Positions 27,889 through 37,125 of a DNA stretch of 64,000 bases are shown piece by piece. Numbering within the stretch: the first letter of the stretch is position 1; the number at the start of each line of letters is the position of its first letter. Source of the stretch: Vibrio hepatarius (lineage in GTDB: Bacteria; Pseudomonadota; Gammaproteobacteria; Enterobacterales; Vibrionaceae); NCBI RefSeq assembly GCF_001274785.1, contig NZ_LHPI01000001.1, positions 682,001 to 746,000 of the forward strand. The letters are read 5' to 3'. The notes beneath the pieces are model-generated. The model made no database searches. It worked only from the letters and a program-made list of their open reading frames with translations, and was not told the origin of the DNA. Position numbers and translations under genes: made by a program.

Positions 27889-29622
27889 TTATGCTTCAGT
27901 TTGTAGTTGCTTTTGTTCGCTGCGTGATTTTAGGAACGCATAGCCAAAGCCTGTTACCGCTGTACCAGCTGCAATTGCGACTAAGTACATAAGTACTGGT
28001 GTAATCGCGTTCGGGATAAGCAGTACAAACAAACCACCGTGTGGAGCCATCAATTTCGCACCAAACAACATAGATAGTGCGCCTGTTAGAGCACCACCTG
28101 CCATACACGCTGGAATCACGCGCATTGGGTCTTTCGCCGCGAATGGGATTGCACCTTCTGAGATAAAGCACAGGCCTAGCACAAATGACGCTTTACCTGC
28201 TTCACGTTCGCTTTGTTCAAACTTGTTTTTAGCAATAAAAGTCGCCAAACCCATACCTAGTGCTGGTACCATACCTGCGGCCATGATTGCTGCCATTGGA
28301 GCGTAAGTTTGCGAAGCCAATAGACCAACACCAAATGCATACGCGGCTTTGTTCACTGGCCCCCCAAGGTCGAAACACATCATTGCGCCCAATAGAACAC
28401 CAAGCATTACTGCACTGTCAGAACCCATGTTGTTCAAGAAGTCAGTCAGACCGTTCATGATGCCAGAAACTGGACCGCCAACGATGTAAATCATGACCAA
28501 GCCAGTAAATAGTGTGGCAACAAACGGAATGATCAAGATTGGTTTTAACGCTTCCATTGACTGTGGTAGCTGTACTTTGTCGGCAATAAGTTTGGCTGCG
28601 TAACCTGCGATGAAACCAGCAGCGATACCACCTAGGAAACCAGCACCAGTTGAACTCGCCAGCATGCCGCCGACTAAACCAGGAGCCAGACCCGGACGGT
28701 CAGCAATAGAAAAGGCAATGTAACCGGCTAGAACAGGAATCATCAGTGCAAAAGCGGAGCCACCACCGATGGTCATCAATGCCGCTGCCAATGTTCCTTC
28801 TTCTTTAAATGCTTCGATACCGAATACAAAGGATAGGGCGATGATCAAACCACCGGCAACCACTACTGGAAGCATGTGAGATACACCAGTCATCAAGTGT
28901 TTGTAAGCACCTTTCTTTTCATCGCTGGCAGCTGATGAGCTAGAACCACCAGTGTGCTGATAAACGCTAGCTTGCTCGAACGCTTTGTCCATTTCTTCAG
29001 ACGTCTTTTTAAGCGCCGGGCCAGTTTTCGTACGGTACATCTTTTTGCCGTTGAAGCGTTCAAGTGGTACTTCGATGTCCGCTGCGATAATCACTAAGTC
29101 TGCTTCGGCAATTTCTTGATCGGTCAGTTGGTTTTTCGCGCCAACAGAGCCACGGGTTTCAACCTTAATTTGATGGCCACGACGTTTGCCTTCTTCTTCA
29201 AGAGCTTCAGCCGCCATAAACGTGTGAGCAACACCGGTCGGACAGGCAGTAATCGCAACGATCTTTTTCGTCGCTGAGCCAGCCGGTGCTTGCGCGAGTT
29301 GTGTCGCTTGAGTCAATGTTTCCGCTTTCGCTGGAGCATTTTGTAGAAACGCGACGGCATCAGCAGTTACGTCAGAAATCGGCGCTTGGTAGACTTTTTT
29401 GCCGACAAAACGTGATGTATCAACCGGAGTATTTGCCGCAATAACAATACATTCAGCCTGTTCTATCTGGTCTTGAGTCAGAGCATTAGCGTTGACTACG
29501 CTAGACTGGCACTCAATGGATGCATTCCAGCCAAGCTTTGCTGCAGCTTGTTCTAACAACCCCGCAGCGAGAATGCTGTTTGCTACGCCACTCGGGCAAG
29601 CGGTAATAATAGCGATATTCAT
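27889..29622 (-). CDS. fruA: Fructose-specific PTS enzyme IIB'BC
   Basis: A 577-residue fructose permease. Two IIB-like domains lie at the N-terminus: the first (IITACPSGVANSILAA) is the degenerate B' domain, and the second (ITACPTGVAHTFMAAEALEEEG) carries the phosphorylated Cys. They are followed by the IIC membrane domain with about nine helices (GVSHMLPVVVAGGLIIALSFVF onward; FDLGGPVNKAAYAFG). It imports fructose and releases fructose 1-phosphate. It is the last gene of fruBKA, 19 bp after fruK, and a strong terminator follows. Cra-like operators precede the operon. Confidence 0.95.
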   Translation of the reverse strand: MNIAIITACPSGVANSILAAGLLEQAAAKLGWNASIECQSSVVNANALTQDQIEQAECIVIAANTPVDTSRFVGKKVYQAPISDVTADAVAFLQNAPAKAETLTQATQLAQAPAGSATKKIVAITACPTGVAHTFMAAEALEEEGKRRGHQIKVETRGSVGAKNQLTDQEIAEADLVIIAADIEVPLERFNGKKMYRTKTGPALKKTSEEMDKAFEQASVYQHTGGSSSSAASDEKKGAYKHLMTGVSHMLPVVVAGGLIIALSFVFGIEAFKEEGTLAAALMTIGGGSAFALMIPVLAGYIAFSIADRPGLAPGLVGGMLASSTGAGFLGGIAAGFIAGYAAKLIADKVQLPQSMEALKPILIIPFVATLFTGLVMIYIVGGPVSGIMNGLTDFLNNMGSDSAVMLGVLLGAMMCFDLGGPVNKAAYAFGVGLLASQTYAPMAAIMAAGMVPALGMGLATFIAKNKFEQSEREAGKASFVLGLCFISEGAIPFAAKDPMRVIPACMAGGALTGALSMLFGAKLMAPHGGLFVLLIPNAITPVLMYLVAIAAGTAVTGFGYAFLKSRSEQKQLQTEA

Positions 29623-29641
29623 AGTGATAACCTTCTGTTCC

Positions 29642-30616
29642 TTAGTTTGCTTTCACGTTCGTACTAGAGCAAATCTGTTTGACTTGAGTGTTTAGCTTGA
29701 TCTCATCCAGCTCTTGTTGGCTGGTCAATCCTACGCCTACTTGGCTGACGGCCATTGCCGACAATGCCGTTGCAAAGCGTAGTAAATCTGTATTGGGTAG
29801 TGCTTGCATATGACCCCAGCATAGACCTGCGACTAGGGTGTCACCCGCACCGACTGTACTAACCACGCTCATCTTTGGTGGTTGAGCTTGGAGCCATTCA
29901 CCGTCGTTTAACCACATCACACCGTCAGCACCCATTGAAACAACAATGTTTTCGATGCCATTTCCGGCCAAAGATTGAGCTGCGTCGCGACACGCTTCAA
30001 AAGAGCCAAGTTCTTGACCGAGTAAATCACTCAGCTCTTCATCGTTAGGTTTAATTAACCAAGGTTGGGCTTCGATACCAGCTGCCAGTGCGGATTTGCT
30101 ACTATCGAACAACACCTTTTTGCCTTGATGGCGTAATTTGCTAATCCACGAGGCACAAAGCTCTGGTGTAACGCCGCTCGGCAAACTGCCTGCGAGGACG
30201 AAATAATCGTGCTCTTCGGCTAGCTTAAACAGTACCTTTTCAAAACGATCAATTTCTAACGGAGAGACCTGCACGCCAGGGAAGTTGATATCGCTAACTT
30301 GACCATCTTTTTCGACGAGTTTGACGTTGATTCGAGTCGCGCCTTCAACTTGAATGAACTCGTTGATTGCACCAATTTCGTCGAATAGTTGATGAAATAG
30401 CTCTGGGTTGTCTTTACCTAGAAACCCCGTCACGGTGACTTGCGCGCCTAAATCGCTGAGAACTTTGGCAACGTTAACGCCTTTACCTGCCGCATGTAGG
30501 TTACTGTTATTCACCAAGCTGACTGAGCCGACGTTGAGTTCGTCGAGACTACCGGTCAGATCGAGCGCTGGGTTCAGCGTAATGGTGACAACTTTGTTAG
30601 TTTTTAAGCTCTGCAT
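29642..30616 (-). CDS. fruK: 1-phosphofructokinase
   Basis: A 324-residue PfkB-family kinase converting fructose 1-phosphate to fructose 1,6-bisphosphate. Signatures are VTITLNPALDLTG at the N-terminus, AAGKGVNVAKVL in the substrate region and the C-terminal VSTVGAGDTLVAGLCWG with the catalytic Asp of GAGD. The frame runs upstream into fruB, but AAGGGGCGAGTT before the ATG at 30616 and a 10-bp gap after the fruB stop fix this start. It lies between fruB and fruA in one operon. Confidence 0.94.
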   Translation of the reverse strand: MQSLKTNKVVTITLNPALDLTGSLDELNVGSVSLVNNSNLHAAGKGVNVAKVLSDLGAQVTVTGFLGKDNPELFHQLFDEIGAINEFIQVEGATRINVKLVEKDGQVSDINFPGVQVSPLEIDRFEKVLFKLAEEHDYFVLAGSLPSGVTPELCASWISKLRHQGKKVLFDSSKSALAAGIEAQPWLIKPNDEELSDLLGQELGSFEACRDAAQSLAGNGIENIVVSMGADGVMWLNDGEWLQAQPPKMSVVSTVGAGDTLVAGLCWGHMQALPNTDLLRFATALSAMAVSQVGVGLTSQQELDEIKLNTQVKQICSSTNVKAN

Positions 30617-30626
30617 AACTCGCCCC

Positions 30627-31760
30627 TTAACCTTCACCAAGGCCAGATGCAATGGCATTACCGATTGATTCAAGCGCTAATGATGCGTCCGGTCCTTCGG
30701 CGGTAAACTGAAGTTGATGGCCGTGTTTAACGCCTAGTGCGATAACTTTCATTAAGCTCTTCGCATTCACGGCTTTACCGTCACCATCAAGGTTGGAAAC
30801 ACGAATGTTGGATTCAAACTTCTTCGCTTCTGCAACCAGCATTGCACCCGGACGAGCGTGTAAACCATGCGCGTTTTTAATTTTGAATACTGCTTGGTTG
30901 CCAGTTTCTGATTCTTGAGTGGCAACTTGTTCGCCTTTTAACAGCGCCAGAAGCTGCTCTGTATCTGCGCTAAGTAGCTCGTCTTGTTGGTTCTCAAAAA
31001 CCATTTTAGATAGTGTATTTAGCAAGGCTTGGTGAGAACCATTACACGCTGCGAATGCAAATAAAGCGCGTACTGGCTGTTGCTCATATGTAAACTCATC
31101 TACACTTGAAACAAACGCTGCTCCGCTGCGAGAAACACTTTGATCGCTGCCCACTAACCAAATACCTTTGCCTAAATGCGTCGGCGCTTTTGCAACTACA
31201 TCGGCAACAAACGCACTTTCAGCACACCCCGCGTTTTTCAACAAACCAGAAGCGACGGCGCTCAGTTGAACCATGTCATTGGCAGGGAAGTTTAGTTGAA
31301 CTAATGAAGCATCGAACTCTGCTTCCAGTTGTACGTCACCATTGAGCAGAGCAATGATCTCTTCAGCAGATTTAGAGTTACGTAGACGTTCTTCAACGCC
31401 ATCAGCACCAAGCACTTTGGTCAGCTGCTTAAGGATGCTTAAATGTTCATCAGATTTTGCAGCAATACCAATGGCGAGATACACAACATTGCCATCACCC
31501 CAATCAACGCCAGCAGGGAAGTGATGTACGGCAACACCGGTTGTTTTCACCATTGAGCGCGTATCTGTTGTTCCGTGAGGAATAGCAATACCGTTACCCA
31601 AAAATGTTGAATTTTGGTTTTCACGATCCAACATGCCAGTGACATAAGCCTCTTCCACCAGCCCTTTAGAGCTAAGGCTTATTGCAACGTTCTTAATTGC
31701 TTCAGTCTTATCGTTCGCAGATTGCGACAGAGTAATATCGTTTGTATTCAGCTTAAGCAT
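30627..31760 (-). CDS. fruB: Fructose PTS diphosphoryl transfer protein (EIIA-FPr)
   Basis: A 377-residue DTP. The N-terminal EIIA-Fru domain has its phospho-His in GIAIPHGTTD (about residue 62), a central linker domain follows, and the C-terminal HPr-like domain carries the second phospho-His in KNAHGLHARPGAMLV. It passes phosphate from enzyme I to FruA. It is the first gene of the operon; the 296-bp gap to the divergent cra gene carries three Cra-like palindromes. Confidence 0.94.
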   Translation of the reverse strand: MLKLNTNDITLSQSANDKTEAIKNVAISLSSKGLVEEAYVTGMLDRENQNSTFLGNGIAIPHGTTDTRSMVKTTGVAVHHFPAGVDWGDGNVVYLAIGIAAKSDEHLSILKQLTKVLGADGVEERLRNSKSAEEIIALLNGDVQLEAEFDASLVQLNFPANDMVQLSAVASGLLKNAGCAESAFVADVVAKAPTHLGKGIWLVGSDQSVSRSGAAFVSSVDEFTYEQQPVRALFAFAACNGSHQALLNTLSKMVFENQQDELLSADTEQLLALLKGEQVATQESETGNQAVFKIKNAHGLHARPGAMLVAEAKKFESNIRVSNLDGDGKAVNAKSLMKVIALGVKHGHQLQFTAEGPDASLALESIGNAIASGLGEG

Positions 31761-31813
31761 GGTGCTTCTCCCAGCTTTACGTTATTCGGTTATTCTTGAT
31801 TCAGCCTCATTAA

Positions 31814-31827
31814 CTGAATCGATTCAG
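31814..31827. promoter_or_regulatory. Cra (FruR) operator 1
   Basis: The perfect palindrome CTGAATCGATTCAG lies 54 bp upstream of the fruB start. It resembles the Cra consensus (TGAAWC core) and recurs twice nearer to cra. Confidence 0.7.
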
Positions 31828-31948
31828 CAGCTAAGTAAAATAAAAGAATTCAGCGAAACCTTGATGAAAAATCCATATCTTAGCGATCGGTTTTTAGCAT
31901 AGTCCGAAATGGAGTATTAAGGTGACCTCGTTCAATTTTTCAGGTTTT

Positions 31949-31964
31949 GCTGAATCCTTTCAGC
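31949..31964. promoter_or_regulatory. Cra (FruR) operator 2
   Basis: The imperfect palindrome GCTGAATCCTTTCAGC lies in the fruB-cra divergent region and has the same half-site (GCTGAA) as operators 1 and 3. Confidence 0.6.
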
Positions 31965-31971
31965 TTTAATA

Positions 31972-31985
31972 CTGAATCGGTTCAG
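31972..31985. promoter_or_regulatory. Cra (FruR) operator 3
   Basis: CTGAATCGGTTCAG differs from a perfect palindrome by one base and lies about 70 bp upstream of the cra start. It suggests autoregulation together with fruB control. Confidence 0.65.
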
Positions 31986-32056
31986 CATATAATTCAACTC
32001 AAGGTAGGATCTTTAATTGGTAATTATGATCCCGCGCACAGAACAAGGTTAATGAT

Positions 32057-33037
32057 ATGACACTAGATGAAGTGGCAAAGTTAGCTGGGGTTTCTAAAAC
32101 CACTGCGAGCTATGTGATAAATGGGAAAGCGCAGAAGTATCGCATTAGCGAGCAGACACAGCGTAAAGTGATGGCGGTGGTTGAAGAGCATAACTACAGA
32201 CCAGATCTAGCTGCGAGCACGTTAAGAGCAGGGCAAAGTCGTTCGTTTGGTTTGATTATTCCAGACTTGGAGAACACCAGTTACGCACGTTTAGCCAAAT
32301 TACTTGAACAGAACTCGCGCTCAGCAGGTTACCAAATCCTTATTGGTTGCTCTGACGACAATCCAGAAACAGAAAGAAGTGTCGTACAAGCGTTAGTTAG
32401 CCGAAAAGTCGATGCTTTGTTTGTTGCCAGCGTGATCCCTGAAGCAAGCGAGTTTTATTTGGAACTGCAAAAAAGCGGAACACCTGTAATCGCTCTCGAC
32501 CGTCCTTTAGATGATGAACACTTTTCTTGTGTTATTAGCGAGGACTTTGGTGCTGCGTACGATTTAACGCAATCATTGCTCAGTGACAATGTCACTAAAA
32601 TTGGTTTAATCGGTGCGTTGCCAGACTTGAACATATCGCGTGAGCGTGAACTAGGTTTTAACTCAGCAGCGAACAAAGCGAATGTCGAAACGGTCATAGG
32701 CTATGGCAAGCACTTTAACCGAGAAGATGGTAAAGCGGTTCTTAAGCGGTGGATAGAGGAGCAAACCGTACCCGACGCGATCATTACGACTTCGTATACC
32801 TTATTAGAAGGGGTGCTTGATGTACTGTTGGAACAGCCACAACTGGTTGAGAAGCTAAACATTGCCACCTTTGGTGATAATCGCTTACTCGATTTTCTGC
32901 CTGTGAAAATCAACTCTCTTCCGCAGCAATTCGAATTGATTGCCGACAGCGCAATGGCACTAGCATTGAATGCAGCGTCAAAACGCTATCAACCTGGAAT
33001 CGAGCTGGTGCCAAGAAAGATAGTTGTACGTCGTTAA
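32057..33037 (+). CDS. cra: Catabolite repressor/activator Cra (FruR)
   Basis: A 326-residue LacI-family regulator. The N-terminal HTH (MTLDEVAKLAGVSKTTASYVINGKAQKYRISEQTQRKV), hinge and periplasmic-binding-like core match E. coli Cra, which senses fructose 1-phosphate. It is divergent from fruBKA with three matching palindromes between, so local repression relieved by fructose 1-phosphate is the natural reading. A matS site lies inside the gene (32583-32595). A bidirectional terminator follows the stop. Confidence 0.92.
   Translation: MTLDEVAKLAGVSKTTASYVINGKAQKYRISEQTQRKVMAVVEEHNYRPDLAASTLRAGQSRSFGLIIPDLENTSYARLAKLLEQNSRSAGYQILIGCSDDNPETERSVVQALVSRKVDALFVASVIPEASEFYLELQKSGTPVIALDRPLDDEHFSCVISEDFGAAYDLTQSLLSDNVTKIGLIGALPDLNISRERELGFNSAANKANVETVIGYGKHFNREDGKAVLKRWIEEQTVPDAIITTSYTLLEGVLDVLLEQPQLVEKLNIATFGDNRLLDFLPVKINSLPQQFELIADSAMALALNAASKRYQPGIELVPRKIVVRR
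32583..32595. other. matS site, within cra
   Basis: GTGACAATGTCAC is an exact consensus match for MatP binding. Confidence 0.75.
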
Positions 33038-33042
33038 GATAG

Positions 33043-33069
33043 TAAAAAGCGCCAAACGGCGCTTTTTTA
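33043..33069. terminator. Bidirectional terminator between cra and the outer-membrane protein gene
   Basis: The AAAAAGCGCC/GGCGCTTTTT hairpin lies between convergent genes; its T run overlaps the last bases of the minus-strand gene. Confidence 0.85.
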
Positions 33070-33585
33070 ATACTGGAATCGAACAGACATGGTGGCTTGC
33101 GGACCGTACAAACCGTTATTTCGCATTTCTGCAGACAGTGATAACTGTTCAGTAGAATGGAATCGTACGCCTGCGTGAACAACCGATGCATCGTCATTTC
33201 GACCAAGACGCCCAGTTGCTTCAATTTGGTCTGTTAACCATAAACGCACACCGATATTCATCTCGATCTGAGTATCGTTATCTCGATGTGAATCATCTGG
33301 GAAGTCAACGTAGTGAAGTAGTAGTTGCCCATAAACATCAGCAAACTGGTTTACTGGGCCATTAAAGCCAATACCTGCCGCGATATCTGAGTCGTCTTCA
33401 AACTGAGTGTCGATACGTGCGACTAGGTGAGAGTTCTCAGTAAGAAACATGCTGCCTTCAACACCGACCATTTCAGGGTTTACAGCAGTGCGGACTTCCA
33501 TGAAGTTGTAGTTGAAGTTGTTAGCGTTTGCGATTCCAGTAAAGCCAGCGCATGCAATAGCGCTGGCTATGATTAACTTTTTCAA
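33067..33585 (-). CDS. Small outer-membrane beta-barrel protein
   Basis: A 172-residue protein with a signal peptide ending IANANN. Alternating hydrophobic strands follow (NYNFMEVRTAV, SHLVARIDTQF, VYGQLLLHYVDF, IEMNIGVRLWL, VVHAGVRFH), ending in an aromatic MSVRFQY, the terminal Phe/Tyr pattern of outer-membrane barrels. The roughly eight-stranded size resembles small OmpW/OmpX-like porins, but no family was firmly recognised. Single gene, convergent with cra. Confidence 0.68.
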   Translation of the reverse strand: MKKLIIASAIACAGFTGIANANNFNYNFMEVRTAVNPEMVGVEGSMFLTENSHLVARIDTQFEDDSDIAAGIGFNGPVNQFADVYGQLLLHYVDFPDDSHRDNDTQIEMNIGVRLWLTDQIEATGRLGRNDDASVVHAGVRFHSTEQLSLSAEMRNNGLYGPQATMSVRFQY

Positions 33586-33679
33586 AGCAGTCTCCGACTT
33601 GCATCAATTTTTTGACTGTAGGTTACAATGCAATATGCAAGCCAGAATACTAACGTAATTATCAGATAATGAAACAGTT

Positions 33680-34042
33680 TTACAGGATTTGGATGTGCTC
33701 AACCTCAATTTCTGGCGTATTGCCGCCTTCATATTCACCAAATAGGCGTAATTTCTGCTTTTCGTCTAATGGTGCTTCGAGTTTGATGTCGTCGTCCAAC
33801 TCAACTTGGATTTCAGATTTTCCGTCGCTCAGTATGAACGTATCGGCGCTAATCTGACGGATTAATTGACCTTCAACAACAACGTCTTTTTCCGCGAAGT
33901 AGCTCGTGTCTTGGAGTAACGAATCGATGGTATCTAAGCTGACAGGTCCTTGATACTTAACCACATCTGATTGTTTGTCTGATGCATTTGCCAATGCCGA
34001 TACCGAAATTAATGTTGCAGCAATAATTGGAAGAGTTTTCAT
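33680..34042 (-). CDS. Periplasmic BOF (YgiW/YdeI-like) stress protein
   Basis: A 120-residue protein with a signal peptide (MKTLPIIAATLISVSALANAS). It has an OB-fold core of the BOF family: VKYQGPVSLDTIDSLLQDTSYFAEKDVVVEGQLIRQI, DTFILSDGKSEIQVELDDD and LRLFGEYEGG. YgiW and YdeI in enterics help resist peroxide, cadmium and antimicrobial peptides and bind cations or ligands in the periplasm. It is a single gene between the barrel protein and cobQ. Confidence 0.85.
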   Translation of the reverse strand: MKTLPIIAATLISVSALANASDKQSDVVKYQGPVSLDTIDSLLQDTSYFAEKDVVVEGQLIRQISADTFILSDGKSEIQVELDDDIKLEAPLDEKQKLRLFGEYEGGNTPEIEVEHIQIL

Positions 34043-34212
34043 AAATTCACCTTTGCCTTTACTTAAGTGTTGTTAGTTGGTGTGAGTGCTATTAAACAAC
34101 TTGTGCTTTGAACCTACAGTGAGTGAACTATTCATATTCGATTCATTGTTGTGTATTGCGTGCAACACGCTATCATCGGTCATTATTCTCCTCATAGATC
34201 ATAAAGTTAATT

Positions 34213-35673
34213 ATGCAGCCAACGACAAAAGCACTGATGGTGCAGGGAACGACCTCAGATGCCGGAAAAAGTGTATTAGTGGCAGCTTTGTGCCGCGTTT
34301 TAGCACGCAAAGGTGTCAATGTGGCACCGTTCAAACCGCAGAACATGGCTTTAAACAGCGCGGTGACTGCAGATGGCGGCGAAATTGGGCGCGCGCAATA
34401 CGTTCAGGCAATGGCAGCAAACATACCAGCTAGCGTCGATATGAACCCTGTGTTGTTGAAGCCAAACACTGATATGGGCGCCCAAGTGATAGTGCAAGGT
34501 AAAGCGGTGGCAGACATGAATGCGATTGGCTACCAAAGCTACAAAGAGTTTGCGTTACCTTTTGTTATGGACTCATTCCACAAGCTACAACAACAGTTTG
34601 ATACCATCGTTATCGAAGGGGCGGGAAGCCCAGCCGAAGTCAATCTGCGTGAAAACGATATCGCCAATATGGGATTTGCTGAGGAAGCGGATATCCCGGT
34701 AATCATAATTGCAGATATCGACAAGGGCGGCGTGTTTGCCCACTTGTACGGTACACTGGCATTGTTGTCTGAAAGCGAACAAAAGCGTGTAATTGGTTTT
34801 GTGATCAATCGCTTTCGTGGTGATTTGAGCCTTCTCCAATCAGGTTTAGATTGGTTGGAACAAAAGACCAACAAACCTGTTATTGGTGTGCTGCCGTATC
34901 TACACGGTTTTGACCTAGAGGCGGAAGACGCAATTAACAGCTCACAAGTCACTCAAGGTGAAGCAAAGTTAAATGTCGTTGTTCCCGTTTTCCCGCGAAT
35001 CAGCAACCACACCGATTTTGATATCTTGCGAAGTAATCCAGATATCAACCTGCGCTACGTTGGACCGGGAGAACGTTTAGACCGTGCGGACTTGATTGTA
35101 CTACCAGGCTCAAAATCGGTACGCAACGATCTTGCTCATTTGAGAGAGCAAGGCTGGGATAAGGATATCGCTCGCCACATCCGTCTAGGTGGTAAAGTCA
35201 TGGGTATTTGTGGTGGATACCAAATGTTGGGCAAATCCATTTCCGATCCATTAGGCATTGAAGGCGAAGCAGGCAGCTCTGACGGACTCGGATACTTAGA
35301 TTTGATGACTGAACTTGCAGCAGAGAAAACGTTGACTAATGTTGTTGGCACTATGACGTTGCAAGGCCTACAAACCAAAGTTAAAGGCTATGAAATTCAT
35401 GCTGGCGTAACACAGGTAAATGAACAGCCGTTAATGACATTGAGCAATGGTCAAACTGATGGCGCGATCAGTGATTGCAATCAAGTGATAGGAACCTATT
35501 TACATGGTATCTTTGACGCTTCAGGTGTTCTGAACACTGTCGCAAACTGGGTGATAGGTGACAATGTCACTAGTATTAATCATACGAAAAATCAGGAAGA
35601 TGCGATTAATCGAATCGCAGATGCGGTCGAAGAACACCTCAACTTAAAACTGCTATGGCCTGAAATGGACTAA
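34213..35673 (+). CDS. cobQ: Adenosylcobyric acid synthase
   Basis: A 486-residue CobQ/CbiP. It amidates four side chains of adenosylcobyrinic acid a,c-diamide using glutamine and ATP in B12 synthesis. The ATP-binding N-terminus is [21 protein letters not shown], followed by [11 protein letters not shown] and [17 protein letters not shown]; the class I glutaminase domain has the Cys in [12 protein letters not shown] and the His in GTYLHGIFD. modA starts 7 bp after its stop, so cobQ and modABC are likely co-transcribed. A matS site lies at 35558-35570. Confidence 0.94.
   Translation: MQPTTKALMVQGTTSDAGKSVLVAALCRVLARKGVNVAPFKPQNMALNSAVTADGGEIGRAQYVQAMAANIPASVDMNPVLLKPNTDMGAQVIVQGKAVADMNAIGYQSYKEFALPFVMDSFHKLQQQFDTIVIEGAGSPAEVNLRENDIANMGFAEEADIPVIIIADIDKGGVFAHLYGTLALLSESEQKRVIGFVINRFRGDLSLLQSGLDWLEQKTNKPVIGVLPYLHGFDLEAEDAINSSQVTQGEAKLNVVVPVFPRISNHTDFDILRSNPDINLRYVGPGERLDRADLIVLPGSKSVRNDLAHLREQGWDKDIARHIRLGGKVMGICGGYQMLGKSISDPLGIEGEAGSSDGLGYLDLMTELAAEKTLTNVVGTMTLQGLQTKVKGYEIHAGVTQVNEQPLMTLSNGQTDGAISDCNQVIGTYLHGIFDASGVLNTVANWVIGDNVTSINHTKNQEDAINRIADAVEEHLNLKLLWPEMD
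35558..35570. other. matS site, within cobQ
   Basis: GTGACAATGTCAC matches the MatP consensus exactly. The next site is only 403 bp away in modA. Confidence 0.75.
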
Positions 35674-35680
35674 CCACTCA

Positions 35681-36427
35681 ATGAAAATACACAAATCGAT
35701 ACTCATCCCTGTATTGCTCGGTATCAGTTTCGCGTCAAACGCAAAAGAGAAGCTTACTATTTACGCAGCGTCATCAATGACGAACGCAGTAACAGAGCTT
35801 GTTGAACAGTTTGAAAAGCAGCAGGATGTAGTTGTGACGACAGTGTTTGCTGGGAGTTCTTCGTTGGCTAGACAACTGGCCCATGGCGCACCTGCCGATA
35901 TTTTCATTTCAGCTAATCAAAAATGGGCACAATACCTTGTAGAACAGGGAGCCACCAAGAGTGACAGTGTCACTAATATCGCATCAAATAGCTTAGTTGT
36001 GATCACAGCAAAACAGAATAAAGAGAGTTTAGACCAGACCAATGTCGATTCATGGTTAAATCTCGTAGGTGATAGCCGACTAGCCATTGGCCAACCTGAC
36101 GCGGTTCCTGCAGGAATGTACGCAAAAGAATCACTACAAAGCATGAAACTGTGGGAGCCACTGAGTGATAAATTGGCACCAACCAACAACGTACGTATTG
36201 CTTTGGCACTAGTAGAACGACAAGAAGCAAGCTTAGGCATTGTATATCGAACTGATGCGTTGCTCAGCGATAAAGTTACTATCCTTGCGACATTGCCGGA
36301 ATCGTCCCATCAGAAAATCACTTATCCAATGGCGACATTGAATGACAGACAGTTGACAGAAGCTTTTAACCAGTTTGTTATTAGCCAATCCGGTAAAGAA
36401 ACTCTAGCTAAGTTTGGTTTTAACTAA
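35681..36427 (+). CDS. modA: Molybdate ABC transporter periplasmic binding protein
   Basis: A 248-residue ModA. A signal peptide ends SNAKE, then come LTIYAASSMTNAVTELVEQFEK and the oxyanion-contact stretches VFAGSSSLARQLAHGAPADIFISAN and IGQPDAVPAGMYAKESL, all typical of molybdate-binding proteins. It delivers molybdate to ModBC in the inner membrane for molybdenum cofactor enzymes. It lies between cobQ and modB; modB begins 1 bp after the stop. No ModE box was found upstream of cobQ. Confidence 0.93.
   Translation: MKIHKSILIPVLLGISFASNAKEKLTIYAASSMTNAVTELVEQFEKQQDVVVTTVFAGSSSLARQLAHGAPADIFISANQKWAQYLVEQGATKSDSVTNIASNSLVVITAKQNKESLDQTNVDSWLNLVGDSRLAIGQPDAVPAGMYAKESLQSMKLWEPLSDKLAPTNNVRIALALVERQEASLGIVYRTDALLSDKVTILATLPESSHQKITYPMATLNDRQLTEAFNQFVISQSGKETLAKFGFN
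35961..35973. other. matS site, within modA
   Basis: GTGACAGTGTCAC is an exact consensus match for MatP binding, 403 bp from the cobQ site. Confidence 0.75.
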
Positions 36428-36428
36428 T

Positions 36429-37124
36429 ATGTTCGATTTTCTAACAGACTATGAAACACAAGCTCTTTTGTTGAGTTTGCGCGTCGCGACATACACCATA
36501 GTTTGGCTCATTCCTTTAGGCGTAGGGATCGCTTGGGTATTAGCGAAAAAGGAATTCATTGGTAAAAACCTGCTCGATAGCGTAATTCACTTACCTTTGG
36601 TATTGCCACCTGTTGTGATTGGTTATTTGCTACTGATTTCAATGGGACGACAGGGCGTTGTAGGTAAATGGCTATACGACAGTTTAGGGATTGTATTCTC
36701 GTTCAACTGGAAGGGTGCGGTACTGGCGTGCATCGTCGTCGCTTTGCCACTAATGGTTCGTTCGATTCGTTTGAGTCTTGAAAGTGTTGACCACAAACTC
36801 GAACAAGCGGCAGCAACGCTTGGAGCTTCACCTGTCAAAGTGTTTTTTACTATCACTTTGCCTCTTATTGCTCCGGGTATCATCACTGGCACTATGCTGT
36901 CATTTGCTCGCAGCCTTGGCGAATTTGGCGCAACCATCAGCTTCGTTTCTAATATTCCTGGAGAAACGCAAACCATTCCTTTGGCAATGTACAGTTTTAT
37001 CGAAACCCCAGGCTCTGAAACCGAAGCGATGCGTTTGTGCATCATATCGATTGTGATTGCTTTAGCGTCTATGATGCTCTCTGAGTGGATGTCACGCTAT
37101 ACGCACAAGCGTTTAAGAGGCTGA
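36429..37124 (+). CDS. modB: Molybdate ABC transporter permease
   Basis: A 231-residue inner-membrane permease with about five or six helices. It has the EAA loop (EQAAATLGASPVKVFFTITLPLIAPGI) that docks to the ATPase, and GEFGATISFVSNIPGETQTIPLAMYSFIE, typical of ModB/CysTW permeases. The open frame extends five codons into modA; the start at 36429 fits the family N-terminus MFDFLTDYE. It lies between modA and modC. Confidence 0.93.
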   Translation: MFDFLTDYETQALLLSLRVATYTIVWLIPLGVGIAWVLAKKEFIGKNLLDSVIHLPLVLPPVVIGYLLLISMGRQGVVGKWLYDSLGIVFSFNWKGAVLACIVVALPLMVRSIRLSLESVDHKLEQAAATLGASPVKVFFTITLPLIAPGIITGTMLSFARSLGEFGATISFVSNIPGETQTIPLAMYSFIETPGSETEAMRLCIISIVIALASMMLSEWMSRYTHKRLRG

Positions 37125-37125
37125 T

